A DNA stretch of 15,739 bases from Parabacteroides sp. AM08-6 (lineage in GTDB: Bacteria; Bacteroidota; Bacteroidia; Bacteroidales; Tannerellaceae), in assembly GCF_003473295.1 (NCBI RefSeq), contig NZ_QRMP01000031.1, positions 1 to 15,739 of the forward strand, read 5' to 3'. The notes beneath the pieces were generated by a model that was given only the letters and a program-made list of their open reading frames with translations, made no database searches and had not been told where the DNA came from. Below, in pieces: positions 6,819 to 15,003 of the stretch. A program made the position numbers and the translations under genes. Position 1 is the first letter of the stretch. Every line of letters starts with the position of its first letter.

Positions 6819-8873
6819 ATGTGGATGTATAAAATATTCTATAGCTTTGTCTACTCAAATTTTATACGATTGGAATTTAAGTTAGACACGAACAATAAAG
6901 AGTTTCAGGATGCCTTGCAGTTGATTACTCATACGCGCCAGTCTGTTTTCTTAACAGGGAAAGCAGGGACGGGCAAATCTACTTTTCTGAAATATATTTG
7001 CAACCATACGAAAAAGAAGCATGTGGTTTTGGCTCCGACAGGTATTGCGGCTATTAATGCAGAAGGAGTTACCTTACATTCTTTCTTTAAACTTCCTTTC
7101 CGTCCGATGTTGCCGGATGACCCTGATTTGAGTTTGAAGAGTGGACGTATTTTTGAGTTCTTTAAGTATAAAAAGGAGCATAGAAAGTTGATTTCAGAAG
7201 TCGAACTGATTATTATTGATGAGATTTCGATGGTACGGGCTGATATTATCGATTGTGTCGATCGGATTTTACGTGTTTTTTCCGGAAATATGCGTTTGCC
7301 GTTTGGAGGAAAGCAACTGCTTTTTGTCGGAGATGTTTTTCAGTTGGAACCGGTGGTCCCTTCGGATCAGAAAGAGATATTGAGCCTATTTTATGCCAGC
7401 CCGTATTTCTTTTCAGCTCGTGTATTCAAGGAGATAAATTTAGTCCCGATTGAACTGCAGAAAGTGTATAGGCAAACAGATCCTGTATTTATTAATATTC
7501 TGGACCGTATTCGTGGTAATGCTGCCCGGAAGCAGGAATTAGAAATATTGAATGCGCGCTATTTTCCCGATTTTGTCCCCCGGAATGAGGATATGTATAT
7601 TACACTGGCTACTCGTCGTGATCAGGTGGACTTCATTAATGAGCGAAAATTAGCAGAATTGCCGGGAGAAGAATTTGTTTCAAAAGGTAAAGTTGAAGGA
7701 GATTTTCCTGAAGCATCTTTACCGACACAACTGAATTTGTCTATCAAGGAGCAGGCGCAAGTGATTTTTATTGATAACGATTATGAACGTCGTTGGGTAA
7801 ATGGGACAATCGGCATGATATCAGGTATTGATGAAAACGGAAATGTATTTGTTTTGCTTGAAGACGGAAGGGAATATTTGGTAGAGCCTACCTCCTGGCG
7901 TAATTATAAATATAAATACAATGAAAAGGAAAAGCGAGTTGAGGAAGAAATAGTCGGGACATTTGAACAACTGCCAATTCGTCTTGCTTGGGCTATAACA
8001 GTCCATAAAAGTCAGGGATTGACATTTAATCGGGTGGTGGTGGATTTGACGGGAGGTGTTTTTGCCGGAGGACAAACGTATGTTGCTCTGAGTCGTTGCA
8101 CCTCGTTGGAAGGGCTTGTTTTAAAAAATAAAGTCTCTTCGCATGATATATTTGTCAGAAAGGAGATTGTGGAGTTTAGCCAGATATTTAATGACCAACA
8201 ATTAATAGAAAAAAGTTTACGTGAAAGTGAAGCGGAACTTTTATATGCCCGAGCCGTACATGATTTTAATGCAGGGAATATAAAAGATGCGGTTGAATCT
8301 TTTGCTGCTGCAATAAACAAAAGGAATGAACTGGATAAACCGGAAGTGCAACGATTACTTCGAATGAAACTGCAAAGCCTTAATACTCAACGGGCGCAAA
8401 TTAAGAAACTCCGTGAGGAAATACATGCACAGCGAGAAATTCAAAAAGAATATGCACATGAATATTATCTGATGGGAAACGAATGTATCACAAAAGCTCA
8501 TGATCCGAATGCTGCTATCCGTTCGTTTGATAAGGCGTTAAAATTGTATCCTGATTTTGTGGATGCTTGGGTACGGAAAGGAGTCACTTTGTTGGATTTG
8601 GGTGATAATTTTGAGGCTGTTGTTTGTTTGAATGAAGCGGTTCGTTTAAATCCCCAATCTTTTAAATCCCGATATAATCGTGGAAAATGTTATTTGCAGT
8701 TAAAATATTATGATGAGGCTGTTTCGGACTTTATGAAAGCCGTCGATATTAAACCAAAACATGCTGCGGCCCATGAATATCTTGCAGAGGCATTTCGTCA
8801 GACAGGTGAGGAAGAGTTAGCCCGGCAGCATCAGGATATTGCCGACCAACTTAGGGAAGATAGAGAAAATTGA
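6819..8873 (+). CDS. Pif1-like superfamily 1 DNA helicase with C-terminal TPR repeats
   Basis: 684 residues from the ATG at 6819. Helicase motifs in order are Walker A TGKAGTGKST (46-55), LAPTGIAAINAEGVTLHSFF (71-90), Walker B IIIDEISMV (131-139), LLFVGDVFQLEPVV, VYRQTD, and near the end of the motor WAITVHKSQGLTFNRVVVDL and YVALSRCTSLEGLVL. This is the Pif1/RecD-like 5'-to-3' helicase arrangement. From about residue 560 there are TPR-type repeats (AIRSFDKALKLYPDFVDAW, AVVCLNEAVRLNP, AVSDFMKAVDIKP), a protein-interaction module. The first 20 or so residues look unlike the family, which commonly begins near DTNNKEFQDALQ. A -7-like TAGCTTTG inside the frame at 6842-6849 and an in-frame TTG at 6870 make a 667-residue start at 6870 possible. 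The cellular role (replication or repair) is inferred. Confidence 0.88.
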   Translation: MWMYKIFYSFVYSNFIRLEFKLDTNNKEFQDALQLITHTRQSVFLTGKAGTGKSTFLKYICNHTKKKHVVLAPTGIAAINAEGVTLHSFFKLPFRPMLPDDPDLSLKSGRIFEFFKYKKEHRKLISEVELIIIDEISMVRADIIDCVDRILRVFSGNMRLPFGGKQLLFVGDVFQLEPVVPSDQKEILSLFYASPYFFSARVFKEINLVPIELQKVYRQTDPVFINILDRIRGNAARKQELEILNARYFPDFVPRNEDMYITLATRRDQVDFINERKLAELPGEEFVSKGKVEGDFPEASLPTQLNLSIKEQAQVIFIDNDYERRWVNGTIGMISGIDENGNVFVLLEDGREYLVEPTSWRNYKYKYNEKEKRVEEEIVGTFEQLPIRLAWAITVHKSQGLTFNRVVVDLTGGVFAGGQTYVALSRCTSLEGLVLKNKVSSHDIFVRKEIVEFSQIFNDQQLIEKSLRESEAELLYARAVHDFNAGNIKDAVESFAAAINKRNELDKPEVQRLLRMKLQSLNTQRAQIKKLREEIHAQREIQKEYAHEYYLMGNECITKAHDPNAAIRSFDKALKLYPDFVDAWVRKGVTLLDLGDNFEAVVCLNEAVRLNPQSFKSRYNRGKCYLQLKYYDEAVSDFMKAVDIKPKHAAAHEYLAEAFRQTGEEELARQHQDIADQLREDREN
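6842..6849 (+). promoter_or_regulatory. Possible -7 box of the helicase gene, inside the longest reading frame
   Basis: TAGCTTTG matches TAnnTTTG exactly but has no good -33 TTTG at the expected distance. If real, transcription starts downstream of the ATG at 6819 and translation must begin later, for example at the in-frame TTG at 6870. Confidence 0.3.
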
Positions 8874-8926
8874 AAAAATTCATAGAATTCAATCATATTT
8901 GTAATGGTTGGGTAATCTGAAATATC

Positions 8927-8934
8927 TATATTTG
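8927..8934 (+). promoter_or_regulatory. Likely -7 box of the TonB-dependent receptor gene
   Basis: TATATTTG is an exact TAnnTTTG match in the 111-base gap after the helicase gene. It is about 50 bases upstream of the ATG at 8985, a normal leader length. The -33 element is not clear at 19-21 bases (TTG at 8908-8910 gives 16). Confidence 0.5.
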
Positions 8935-8984
8935 CATCGTTCTGAAAAAATGTTTTGATTTTTATTAATTTAAACTTATCTGGT

Positions 8985-11900
8985 ATGGGGAAACGTTATT
9001 GGTTTGTTTTTGTATTATTGTGTATTGTTTTTTCGTTAAATGCCCAGGTGACAACATCAGGCATTAGCGGTAAAGTTGTTGCTGACGGGGAACCGTTGAT
9101 TGGTGCAACAGTTCTGGCTGTCCATGAACCTTCGGGTTCTCTTTATGGGACAACAACGAATGTTGACGGGCGTTATAGCTTGCAGGGAATGCGTACAGGC
9201 GGACCCTATACGGTGGAAATATCCTATGTCGGATTTCATAAAGCCGTATTCAAGAATATTACTTTGCAGTTAGGTGAGACCTATTTGTTGGATGCCACTT
9301 TGAAAGAGTCAGGGGAACTGGAAGAAATAGTGGTGACAGCTTCTAAAAGTGCGATTTTTAATTCACAGAAAACAGGAGCAGCCCAGAATTTTAATCAAGC
9401 TCAAATTCTTTCTACGCCAACTGTTAACCGTAGTCTTTTTGATATTACCAAAATGAATCCGATGGGAGTCAATACCAGTAGCGGAATGTCATTTGCCGGA
9501 GCGAGTAATAAGTATAACTCTTTCCAGATTGATGGAACACCAAATAACGATGTGTTTGGTCTTTCCGCCAGTGGTACTAACGGAGGTCAGGCGAATGCGA
9601 ATCCTATTTCGTTGGATGCTATTGAGGAGATACAGGTTGTGATAGCTCCTTTCGATGTCCGGCAGAGCGGTTTTACAGGTGGTGGCATTAATGCTGTTAC
9701 TAAATCCGGGACAAATACTTTTCAAGGATCGGTTTATGGTTATTACAATAATGAAAAATTTTATGGTAAGACACCGGGAGATGTGAAACCACGTACACGC
9801 TTGAACGACCAATCAATTGAAACATACGGAGTTGCTTTAGGAGGTCCGATTATCAAAAATAAATTGTTCTTTTTTACGAACTTCGAACGAACCAAAGAGA
9901 CATTTCCGACTACCAATAATATCGGGACAGCGGAATCCAAATTAGATAAGGAAGAAGTAGACAAAGTTATTCAGAAAGTTTCTCAATTGGCGAATGGATA
10001 TAATGCCGGTGGTTATGGTTTAACGGATGTGGATACATATTCAAATAAGTTTCTGGCACGTATAGATTGGAATATCAACCAGAAAAATAAATTCACAATG
10101 CGTTACAGCCTGTTGGATGCACGTAGCATGAATTTCTCCTTACAACCAGCAGGAGGCCGTTTAAATGATAATGGTTACTATATGAATAACTCAACCCATT
10201 CACTTGTAGGAGAATTAAATTCGCAGTTTAAATCATCTTTGGCTAATGAATTACGCCTAGGATGGACACGTGTCCGTGACTATCGCGACCCGATAGGTCA
10301 GGCGCTGCCTTATATAAAGATTAATAATATGTCCGGCGGAACTTCGCTTGAACTGGGTACGGAAAGATTCTCAATGGCAAATGCCTTGGACCAGGATATT
10401 TTTACCTTGACGGATAATTTAACGTGGACTGTTGGTAATCATGCGGTTACCTTTGGTACTTACAATGAGTTTTTCAAGATGGCTAATCTCTATATTGCAA
10501 ATGGATATGGTTCATATACATATAATTCATTGGACGATTTTTTGTCTATTGGAACTGCAGATGAAAAAGCACCGTTGTATTACGATTATTCAATCCCAAG
10601 AGTTGAAATTACAGGAACGAATCGCTGGAAACCTAAATTTGGCGCAGCTCAGTTAGGTTTTTATGCCCAAGATGAGTGGAGTGTTACAAATTTATTCCGT
10701 TTGACTTATGGTTTACGCGTGGATATTCCGGTCTTTTTCGATAAACCGATTGCGAATGAAGATTTTAATTCATCTTCGGTGGCTCAAGAATATGGCGTGA
10801 CTAACAATCAGATGGCCTCTTCAAAAGTATTATGGTCGCCTCGTGTAGGCTTCCGTTGGAACTTGGATGAGGAACGTCTTACTTTATTACGTGGTGGTGT
10901 GGGAATATTTACCGGACGTGTGCCTTTTGTTTGGATTTCAAACAGCTTCTCGAATACCGGTGTGGAAATGAGCAGGACTTCGTTAAGGTATCCGCAAGTA
11001 AGTGCTGATGGTTTCCATTTTAACATAGACCCTTCCAAACAGTATCAATCGGCCGGAACATCAGAAGTGAACCTTCTTGATAAAGATTTCAAATTCCCTT
11101 CCGTATTCCGCGCAAATTTAGCTTTGGAACATACATTTCCTTATGATATCCGAGCAAGTATAGAAGGTCTATATTCTAAGACATTGAATAATATATGGTA
11201 TCAGAATCTGAATTACAAGCAGAGTGGAACATTGAATAATGGTGGAGATAACCGTCCGGTCTATTCAAAAGTGGATAATAATTTTACACAGATTATGCTT
11301 CTAACCAATACAAGCAAAGGATATACTTATAACCTGACTGCTAAGTTGGAAAAAGATTTTGATTTCGGTCTGAATGTCATGGCTGCTTATACATACGGAC
11401 AGGCAAAATCTCTGACTGACGGAAATTCTTCTCAGGCATATTCCGGTTGGAAATACAATGCGGTTTATTATGGCGATACAAAGCCGGAACTGAGTTGGTC
11501 TATGTTCGATGTACGCAACCGTATCGTGGCTTCCGTTTCTTACACAAAAGAATATGCAAAGCATTTCGCAACAACAGTAAGTTTATTCTATAACGGACAG
11601 ACCGGAGGACGTTATTCATTGATGTACAGCAATGATTTGAATGGTGATGGAGCTTCCAATGATTTGCTTTATATCCCGACGGATGCAGAACGGGCTAATA
11701 TGGTCTTTACTGATTACTACAGTAATGATAAGCTAATTGCCACTGCCGACCAGCAGAAAGAAGCGTTTGCCAACTGGATTGATTCGAACGATGAGCTTCG
11801 TAAGACAAAAGGCGACCATTTAAAAAGAAATCAAATGTTGATGCCTTTCGAACACCATTTTGATTTTCATATTGCACAAAACTTCTTTATGAATGTGGCT

Positions 11901-12134
11901 GGCCGCCGGCATACTCTACAAGTGAATTTTGACATACTGAATGTCGGAAACTTGTTCAATAAAAATTGGGGATTATATCATCAAACAACAACCGGGTATG
12001 ATTTGACACCGCTGACCTTGAAAGGTTCCGGGGAAAATATGACTTATCAGTTTATTGATCCGGGAAAAATGGTTACAAATACATCATTAGCTTCCCGTTG
12101 GCATGCTCAAGTAGGTTTACGCTATATTTTCTGA
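8985..12134 (+). CDS. Oar-like TonB-dependent outer-membrane receptor
   Basis: 1049 residues from the ATG at 8985. The frame also opens with a TTG at 8955, but MGKRYWFVFVLLCIVFSLNAQ is a clean signal peptide, so the ATG is preferred. After it comes a carboxypeptidase-regulatory-like beta domain (about 27-95: GISGKVVADGEPLIGATV), then a plug (IDGTPNNDVFGLSASGTNGGQ; LDAIEEIQVVIAPFDVRQSG). VALGGPIIKNKLFFFTNFER begins a large barrel typical of Oar-like receptors. It ends in an aromatic residue (GLRYIF), as barrel proteins do. The family sits in the outer membrane and depends on TonB/ExbBD; its ligand is unknown. No SusD-like gene follows, so it is not a classic SusCD glycan importer. It is followed by a strong hairpin. 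Confidence 0.92.
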   Translation: MGKRYWFVFVLLCIVFSLNAQVTTSGISGKVVADGEPLIGATVLAVHEPSGSLYGTTTNVDGRYSLQGMRTGGPYTVEISYVGFHKAVFKNITLQLGETYLLDATLKESGELEEIVVTASKSAIFNSQKTGAAQNFNQAQILSTPTVNRSLFDITKMNPMGVNTSSGMSFAGASNKYNSFQIDGTPNNDVFGLSASGTNGGQANANPISLDAIEEIQVVIAPFDVRQSGFTGGGINAVTKSGTNTFQGSVYGYYNNEKFYGKTPGDVKPRTRLNDQSIETYGVALGGPIIKNKLFFFTNFERTKETFPTTNNIGTAESKLDKEEVDKVIQKVSQLANGYNAGGYGLTDVDTYSNKFLARIDWNINQKNKFTMRYSLLDARSMNFSLQPAGGRLNDNGYYMNNSTHSLVGELNSQFKSSLANELRLGWTRVRDYRDPIGQALPYIKINNMSGGTSLELGTERFSMANALDQDIFTLTDNLTWTVGNHAVTFGTYNEFFKMANLYIANGYGSYTYNSLDDFLSIGTADEKAPLYYDYSIPRVEITGTNRWKPKFGAAQLGFYAQDEWSVTNLFRLTYGLRVDIPVFFDKPIANEDFNSSSVAQEYGVTNNQMASSKVLWSPRVGFRWNLDEERLTLLRGGVGIFTGRVPFVWISNSFSNTGVEMSRTSLRYPQVSADGFHFNIDPSKQYQSAGTSEVNLLDKDFKFPSVFRANLALEHTFPYDIRASIEGLYSKTLNNIWYQNLNYKQSGTLNNGGDNRPVYSKVDNNFTQIMLLTNTSKGYTYNLTAKLEKDFDFGLNVMAAYTYGQAKSLTDGNSSQAYSGWKYNAVYYGDTKPELSWSMFDVRNRIVASVSYTKEYAKHFATTVSLFYNGQTGGRYSLMYSNDLNGDGASNDLLYIPTDAERANMVFTDYYSNDKLIATADQQKEAFANWIDSNDELRKTKGDHLKRNQMLMPFEHHFDFHIAQNFFMNVAGRRHTLQVNFDILNVGNLFNKNWGLYHQTTTGYDLTPLTLKGSGENMTYQFIDPGKMVTNTSLASRWHAQVGLRYIF

Positions 12135-12171
12135 TAAATTTTCTTTACAAATGGAATATGACATTATATGG

Positions 12172-12200
12172 AAGAGGTTCACTATCTTTGTGAACCTCTT
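12172..12200 (+). terminator. Terminator hairpin with a -7-like box in its loop
   Basis: An 11-bp perfect stem (AAGAGGTTCAC and GTGAACCTCTT) with a 7-base loop, 37 bases after the receptor stop, followed by a T-rich stretch. The loop plus the first stem base reads TATCTTTG (12183-12190), an exact -7 consensus for the next gene, whose ATG is 22 bases downstream. Confidence 0.75.
12183..12190 (+). promoter_or_regulatory. Possible -7 box for the phosphodiesterase/glycoside hydrolase operon
   Basis: TATCTTTG matches the Bacteroidota -7 consensus and lies in the loop of the upstream terminator. No TTG-type -33 element is found 19-21 bases upstream, so this is a half-supported promoter. Confidence 0.4.
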
Positions 12201-12211
12201 TCTTTATATAG

Positions 12212-13423
12212 ATGAATATGAAAAAGTTTTCAATTATACTGGTAAGTATTCTTTTAATATTATCAGCTTGCATGTCCGGTTGTGTCGGGCCAAAGCAACA
12301 TGAACATTATGTGGTAGTCTTGTCGATGGATGGTTTTCGTTCGGATTATCCCGACAAAGCCAATACACCGACATTGGATTCATTGGCAAATGTCGGTATA
12401 AAAGCAAAGTTTCGTCCCTCCTTTCCAAGTGTAACTTTCCCCAACCATTACAGTATGGCGACCGGTCTGTATCCTGACCATCATGGTCTGGTAAATAATT
12501 TCTTTTATGCCCCCGACCTGGATAGTATCTATTTAATGGGAAAACCGAATCCTGCTTTTTTCGGAGGAGAACCTATCTGGAATACGGCAGAAAAACAGGG
12601 TGTCCGCACAGCTTCCTTCTATTGGGTAGGAAGCGAATATCCGGTGCAAGGCCGTCAACCTTCTATCTGGAAGCCATTTGATAAATCTGTGCCTTTTTCA
12701 AGTCGGGGAGATTCCGTGATTGCATGGTTGCAATTGCCGGAAAAAGTGCGTCCGCATCTGATTATGTGGTATATGGAAGAACCGGATGCTATCGGACATG
12801 CCTATGGCCCGGAGTCTACGGAAACGTTGAAAAAAGTGGAAGAGTTGGATAGCATTGTCGGTCGCTTCTTTTCAAAGGCTCGTAAACTGGATATCTTTGA
12901 TAAGATTGATTTTATCGTTTTATCCGATCACGGAATGGCAACTTGTGTGCCGGAAAAGTTTGTGAATTTAAACGACTATCTGCCTCGTGACAGCTTCGAT
13001 TACGTTTTCGACGGTGTACCGGCTTTACTCTACCCGAAGCCTTCATACACAGATAGCGCCTATGCCATATTGAAACGTGTACCGAACATAACTGTTTGGA
13101 AAAAGAATGAAATACCGGAAAAGTATGTATATGGGAAAAATCCGCGTATAGGTGAACTGTTTATATTGCCGGATGTGGGTTCTTATGTCCTTTTCCGTCC
13201 TGATACAAGATTGAAATTAGCAGCGAATCATGGATATGATAATTTTGCACCGGAAATGGAAGCAATCTTCTATGCTACCGGTCCTTCATTCAAGCAACAT
13301 GCGGAGTTGCCGGTTATGCCGAATGTGAATTTATATTTGATTATTGCCCGCTTGTTAAATTTGCAGCCGGCCCCGAATGATGGAGATAGTACGATTGTAG
13401 AGCAGTTGTTCAGAGAAAAATAA
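12212..13423 (+). CDS. Lipoprotein nucleotide pyrophosphatase/phosphodiesterase (alkaline phosphatase superfamily)
   Basis: 403 residues; a start at codon 3 (MKKFSIIL) is equally possible. The N-terminus is a lipoprotein signal with lipobox LSAC (C20). All metal and catalytic positions of the NPP family are visible: D40 in SMDGFRSDYP, nucleophile T75 in FPSVTFPNHYSMATGLYPDHHG, D192 and H196 in PDAIGHAYGP, D239 and H240 in SDHGMA, and H340 in ANHGYDN. The family hydrolyses phosphodiester or pyrophosphate bonds in nucleotides, sugar nucleotides or phospholipids; the substrate here cannot be read. It is a membrane-anchored envelope protein; no acidic surface-export signal follows C20. The stop is 21 bases before the glycoside hydrolase-like gene, so an operon is likely. 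Confidence 0.92.
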   Translation: MNMKKFSIILVSILLILSACMSGCVGPKQHEHYVVVLSMDGFRSDYPDKANTPTLDSLANVGIKAKFRPSFPSVTFPNHYSMATGLYPDHHGLVNNFFYAPDLDSIYLMGKPNPAFFGGEPIWNTAEKQGVRTASFYWVGSEYPVQGRQPSIWKPFDKSVPFSSRGDSVIAWLQLPEKVRPHLIMWYMEEPDAIGHAYGPESTETLKKVEELDSIVGRFFSKARKLDIFDKIDFIVLSDHGMATCVPEKFVNLNDYLPRDSFDYVFDGVPALLYPKPSYTDSAYAILKRVPNITVWKKNEIPEKYVYGKNPRIGELFILPDVGSYVLFRPDTRLKLAANHGYDNFAPEMEAIFYATGPSFKQHAELPVMPNVNLYLIIARLLNLQPAPNDGDSTIVEQLFREK

Positions 13424-13444
13424 GCAATATAGAAAGAATATATC

Positions 13445-14674
13445 ATGAAAATAGTCATTTACATTGTTCTTGCTTGCCTGTGGATTATGCCGGGTAAAGC
13501 TTCCGACAAAGCCATAAAGCAGTATGATTCTTATAAAGGCTTGATAATGGCCGGTTATCAGGGATGGTTTAATGCTCCGGATGATGGTGCCGGAAGGGGA
13601 TGGTATCATTATCGGGGAAAAGACGGATTTAAGCCAGGTTCATGTAGTGTGGATTTTTGGCCGGATGTCTCCGAATATGCGAAAACGTATAAAACAGAAT
13701 TTGCATTTGCCGACGGGACACCGGCTTATGTTTTCAGTTCGAATGACGAATCTACTGTAGATGTGCACTTCCGTTGGATGAAAGAATATGGACTGGATGG
13801 CGTTTTTATGCAACGATTTGTGGGGGAAGTAAAGAATCCTTCCGGAAAACTTCATTTTAATAAGGTTCTCTCGTCGGCCATGAAAGCGGCTCGAAAATAT
13901 GAACGGGCAATATGCGTTATGTATGACTTTAGCGGAATGCATCCCGGTGATGAGGAAGTTGTTTTGAAAGACATAGACGAGCTGTCCGCAATGTATGATA
14001 TGGCAGCCCGTAAACAGAATCCTACTTATTTGCATCATAACGGGAAACCGCTGGTCGTTTTGTGGGGTGTCGGTTTCAACGACAATCGGGCATACGGATT
14101 AAAGGAAGTGGAAATTGTTATGGACGGATTAAAAAGTAGAGGCTTTAGCATTATGCTCGGAGTTCCTACTTTTTGGCGTACGTTGGAAAAAGATACGGAG
14201 CCGGATTCCGGACTTCACCGATTAATAAGAAAGAGTGATATTGTTATGCCTTGGTTGGTAGGGCGATACGACGAAGCAGGTTATCCTCCATTCAAAGAGG
14301 AAATAATACAAGATATGGCTTGGTGTAAAAAGAATGGTGTAGATTATGTCCCACTTGCTTTTCCCGGCTTTTCCTGGCGCAACCTGAAAGGAGAAAACAC
14401 AACACAAATTTTACGGAATAGAGGCTCTTTTCTCTGGAAACAATTGTCCGGAGCCATTGAGGTCGGGGCTGAAATGTTATATATTGCCATGTTTGATGAA
14501 ATAGACGAAGGGACGGCAATTTTTAAATGTGCAACCAAAGTTCCTGTAGGAGCCAGTACGTTTGTCCCGATTGAAGAAGGATTGAAGAGCGATTATTACT
14601 TATGGTTAGTAGGCGAGGCCGGTCGTATGCTGAGAAAGGAAAAAACATTGAAAAAGGAATTACCTGAAAGATAA
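13445..14674 (+). CDS. Secreted GH71/GH99-like glycoside hydrolase
   Basis: 409 residues with an N-terminal signal (about 1-20, MKIVIYIVLACLWIMPGKAS); C11 could make it a lipoprotein but the lipobox is weak. The remainder is a barrel-type hydrolase with KGLIMAGYQGWFNAPDDG near the start, DGVFMQRFVGE, MYDFSGMHPGD, PLVVLWGVGFN, IVMPWLVGRYD and MFDEIDEGTAIF near 349-360. E352 and E355 in the DEIDEGT motif match the spacing of the two catalytic glutamates in GH99 endo-alpha-mannosidases (the NEWHEGT pattern, from memory). Such proteins are often labelled GH71/99-like or xylosidase/arabinosidase in Bacteroidota. The actual substrate is unknown; an alpha-mannoside is inference. It follows the phosphodiesterase by 21 bases and is probably co-transcribed. 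Confidence 0.82.
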   Translation: MKIVIYIVLACLWIMPGKASDKAIKQYDSYKGLIMAGYQGWFNAPDDGAGRGWYHYRGKDGFKPGSCSVDFWPDVSEYAKTYKTEFAFADGTPAYVFSSNDESTVDVHFRWMKEYGLDGVFMQRFVGEVKNPSGKLHFNKVLSSAMKAARKYERAICVMYDFSGMHPGDEEVVLKDIDELSAMYDMAARKQNPTYLHHNGKPLVVLWGVGFNDNRAYGLKEVEIVMDGLKSRGFSIMLGVPTFWRTLEKDTEPDSGLHRLIRKSDIVMPWLVGRYDEAGYPPFKEEIIQDMAWCKKNGVDYVPLAFPGFSWRNLKGENTTQILRNRGSFLWKQLSGAIEVGAEMLYIAMFDEIDEGTAIFKCATKVPVGASTFVPIEEGLKSDYYLWLVGEAGRMLRKEKTLKKELPER

Positions 14675-14678
14675 GCTC

Positions 14679-14739
14679 TATTGTCACTTTAGAAACTGCC
14701 TGTCATCCGGACGGACCAGTCATTTCTAAAGTGGCAATA
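14679..14739. repeat. Long inverted repeat after the glycoside hydrolase gene (terminator or small mobile remnant)
   Basis: A 17-bp stem with one G-U pair: TATTGTCACTTTAGAAA at 14679-14695 against TTTCTAAAGTGGCAATA at 14723-14739, with a 27-base partly paired loop. Position just after a stop codon suggests a terminator, but no clear U-run follows. The ends are TA, so a small TA-flanked mobile element remnant is an alternative. Confidence 0.6.
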
Positions 14740-14771
14740 AATACTAATTTCAAAGGGTCATACGTGCTGAA

Positions 14772-14789
14772 AAGTTGTAATAACAACTT
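14772..14789 (-). terminator. Possible terminator hairpin of the winged-helix gene
   Basis: AAGTTGT, loop AATA, ACAACTT: a 7-bp perfect stem that overlaps the stop codon of the minus-strand gene. On the minus strand it is followed by a short T-run (CTTTTC). The stem is weak and AT-rich, so the call is tentative. Confidence 0.35.
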
Positions 14790-15003
14790 AGTAATTGAAA
14801 TTCATCCCCGGAGCAAAAGCCAGCTGGCTACTGCTGCTTTTAATTTCTATTTTGTTCTCCCTTGCCAACCATCCGATAGCTGACCATAAATCAGGTTCTG
14901 TTAAGGATGACGCTGTTTTCAACTCTTCAAAACTCCAACACCTACCATCTAACAATAAGTTGCAGATGGCCCCGGCATTTAAACCAATCGTTCCTTTCGT
15001 CAT
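14788..15003 (-). CDS. Small winged-helix domain protein (DUF2582-like)
   Basis: 71 residues. The sequence IGLNAGAICNLLLDG, then WSFEELKTASSLTEPDLWSAIGWLARENKIEI, matches the DUF2582-type winged helix-turn-helix seen widely in Bacteroidota: an N-terminal helix, the recognition-type helix and the conserved AIGWLAREDK-like segment. The C-terminal wing (SSSSQLAFAPGMNFNY) is present, so it appears complete. Family members are small cytoplasmic proteins of unknown function and presumed nucleic-acid binding. It is a single gene, convergent with the glycoside hydrolase operon, with no recognisable promoter in the AT-rich DNA upstream. A plus-strand open frame covers the same bases but resembles nothing. 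Confidence 0.85.
   Translation of the reverse strand: MTKGTIGLNAGAICNLLLDGRCWSFEELKTASSLTEPDLWSAIGWLARENKIEIKSSSSQLAFAPGMNFNY

Noticed and set aside
8955..8984. TTG start ten codons upstream for the TonB-dependent receptor
   Set aside because: The ATG at 8985 begins a textbook signal peptide with a basic residue first; the upstream codons would spoil it.
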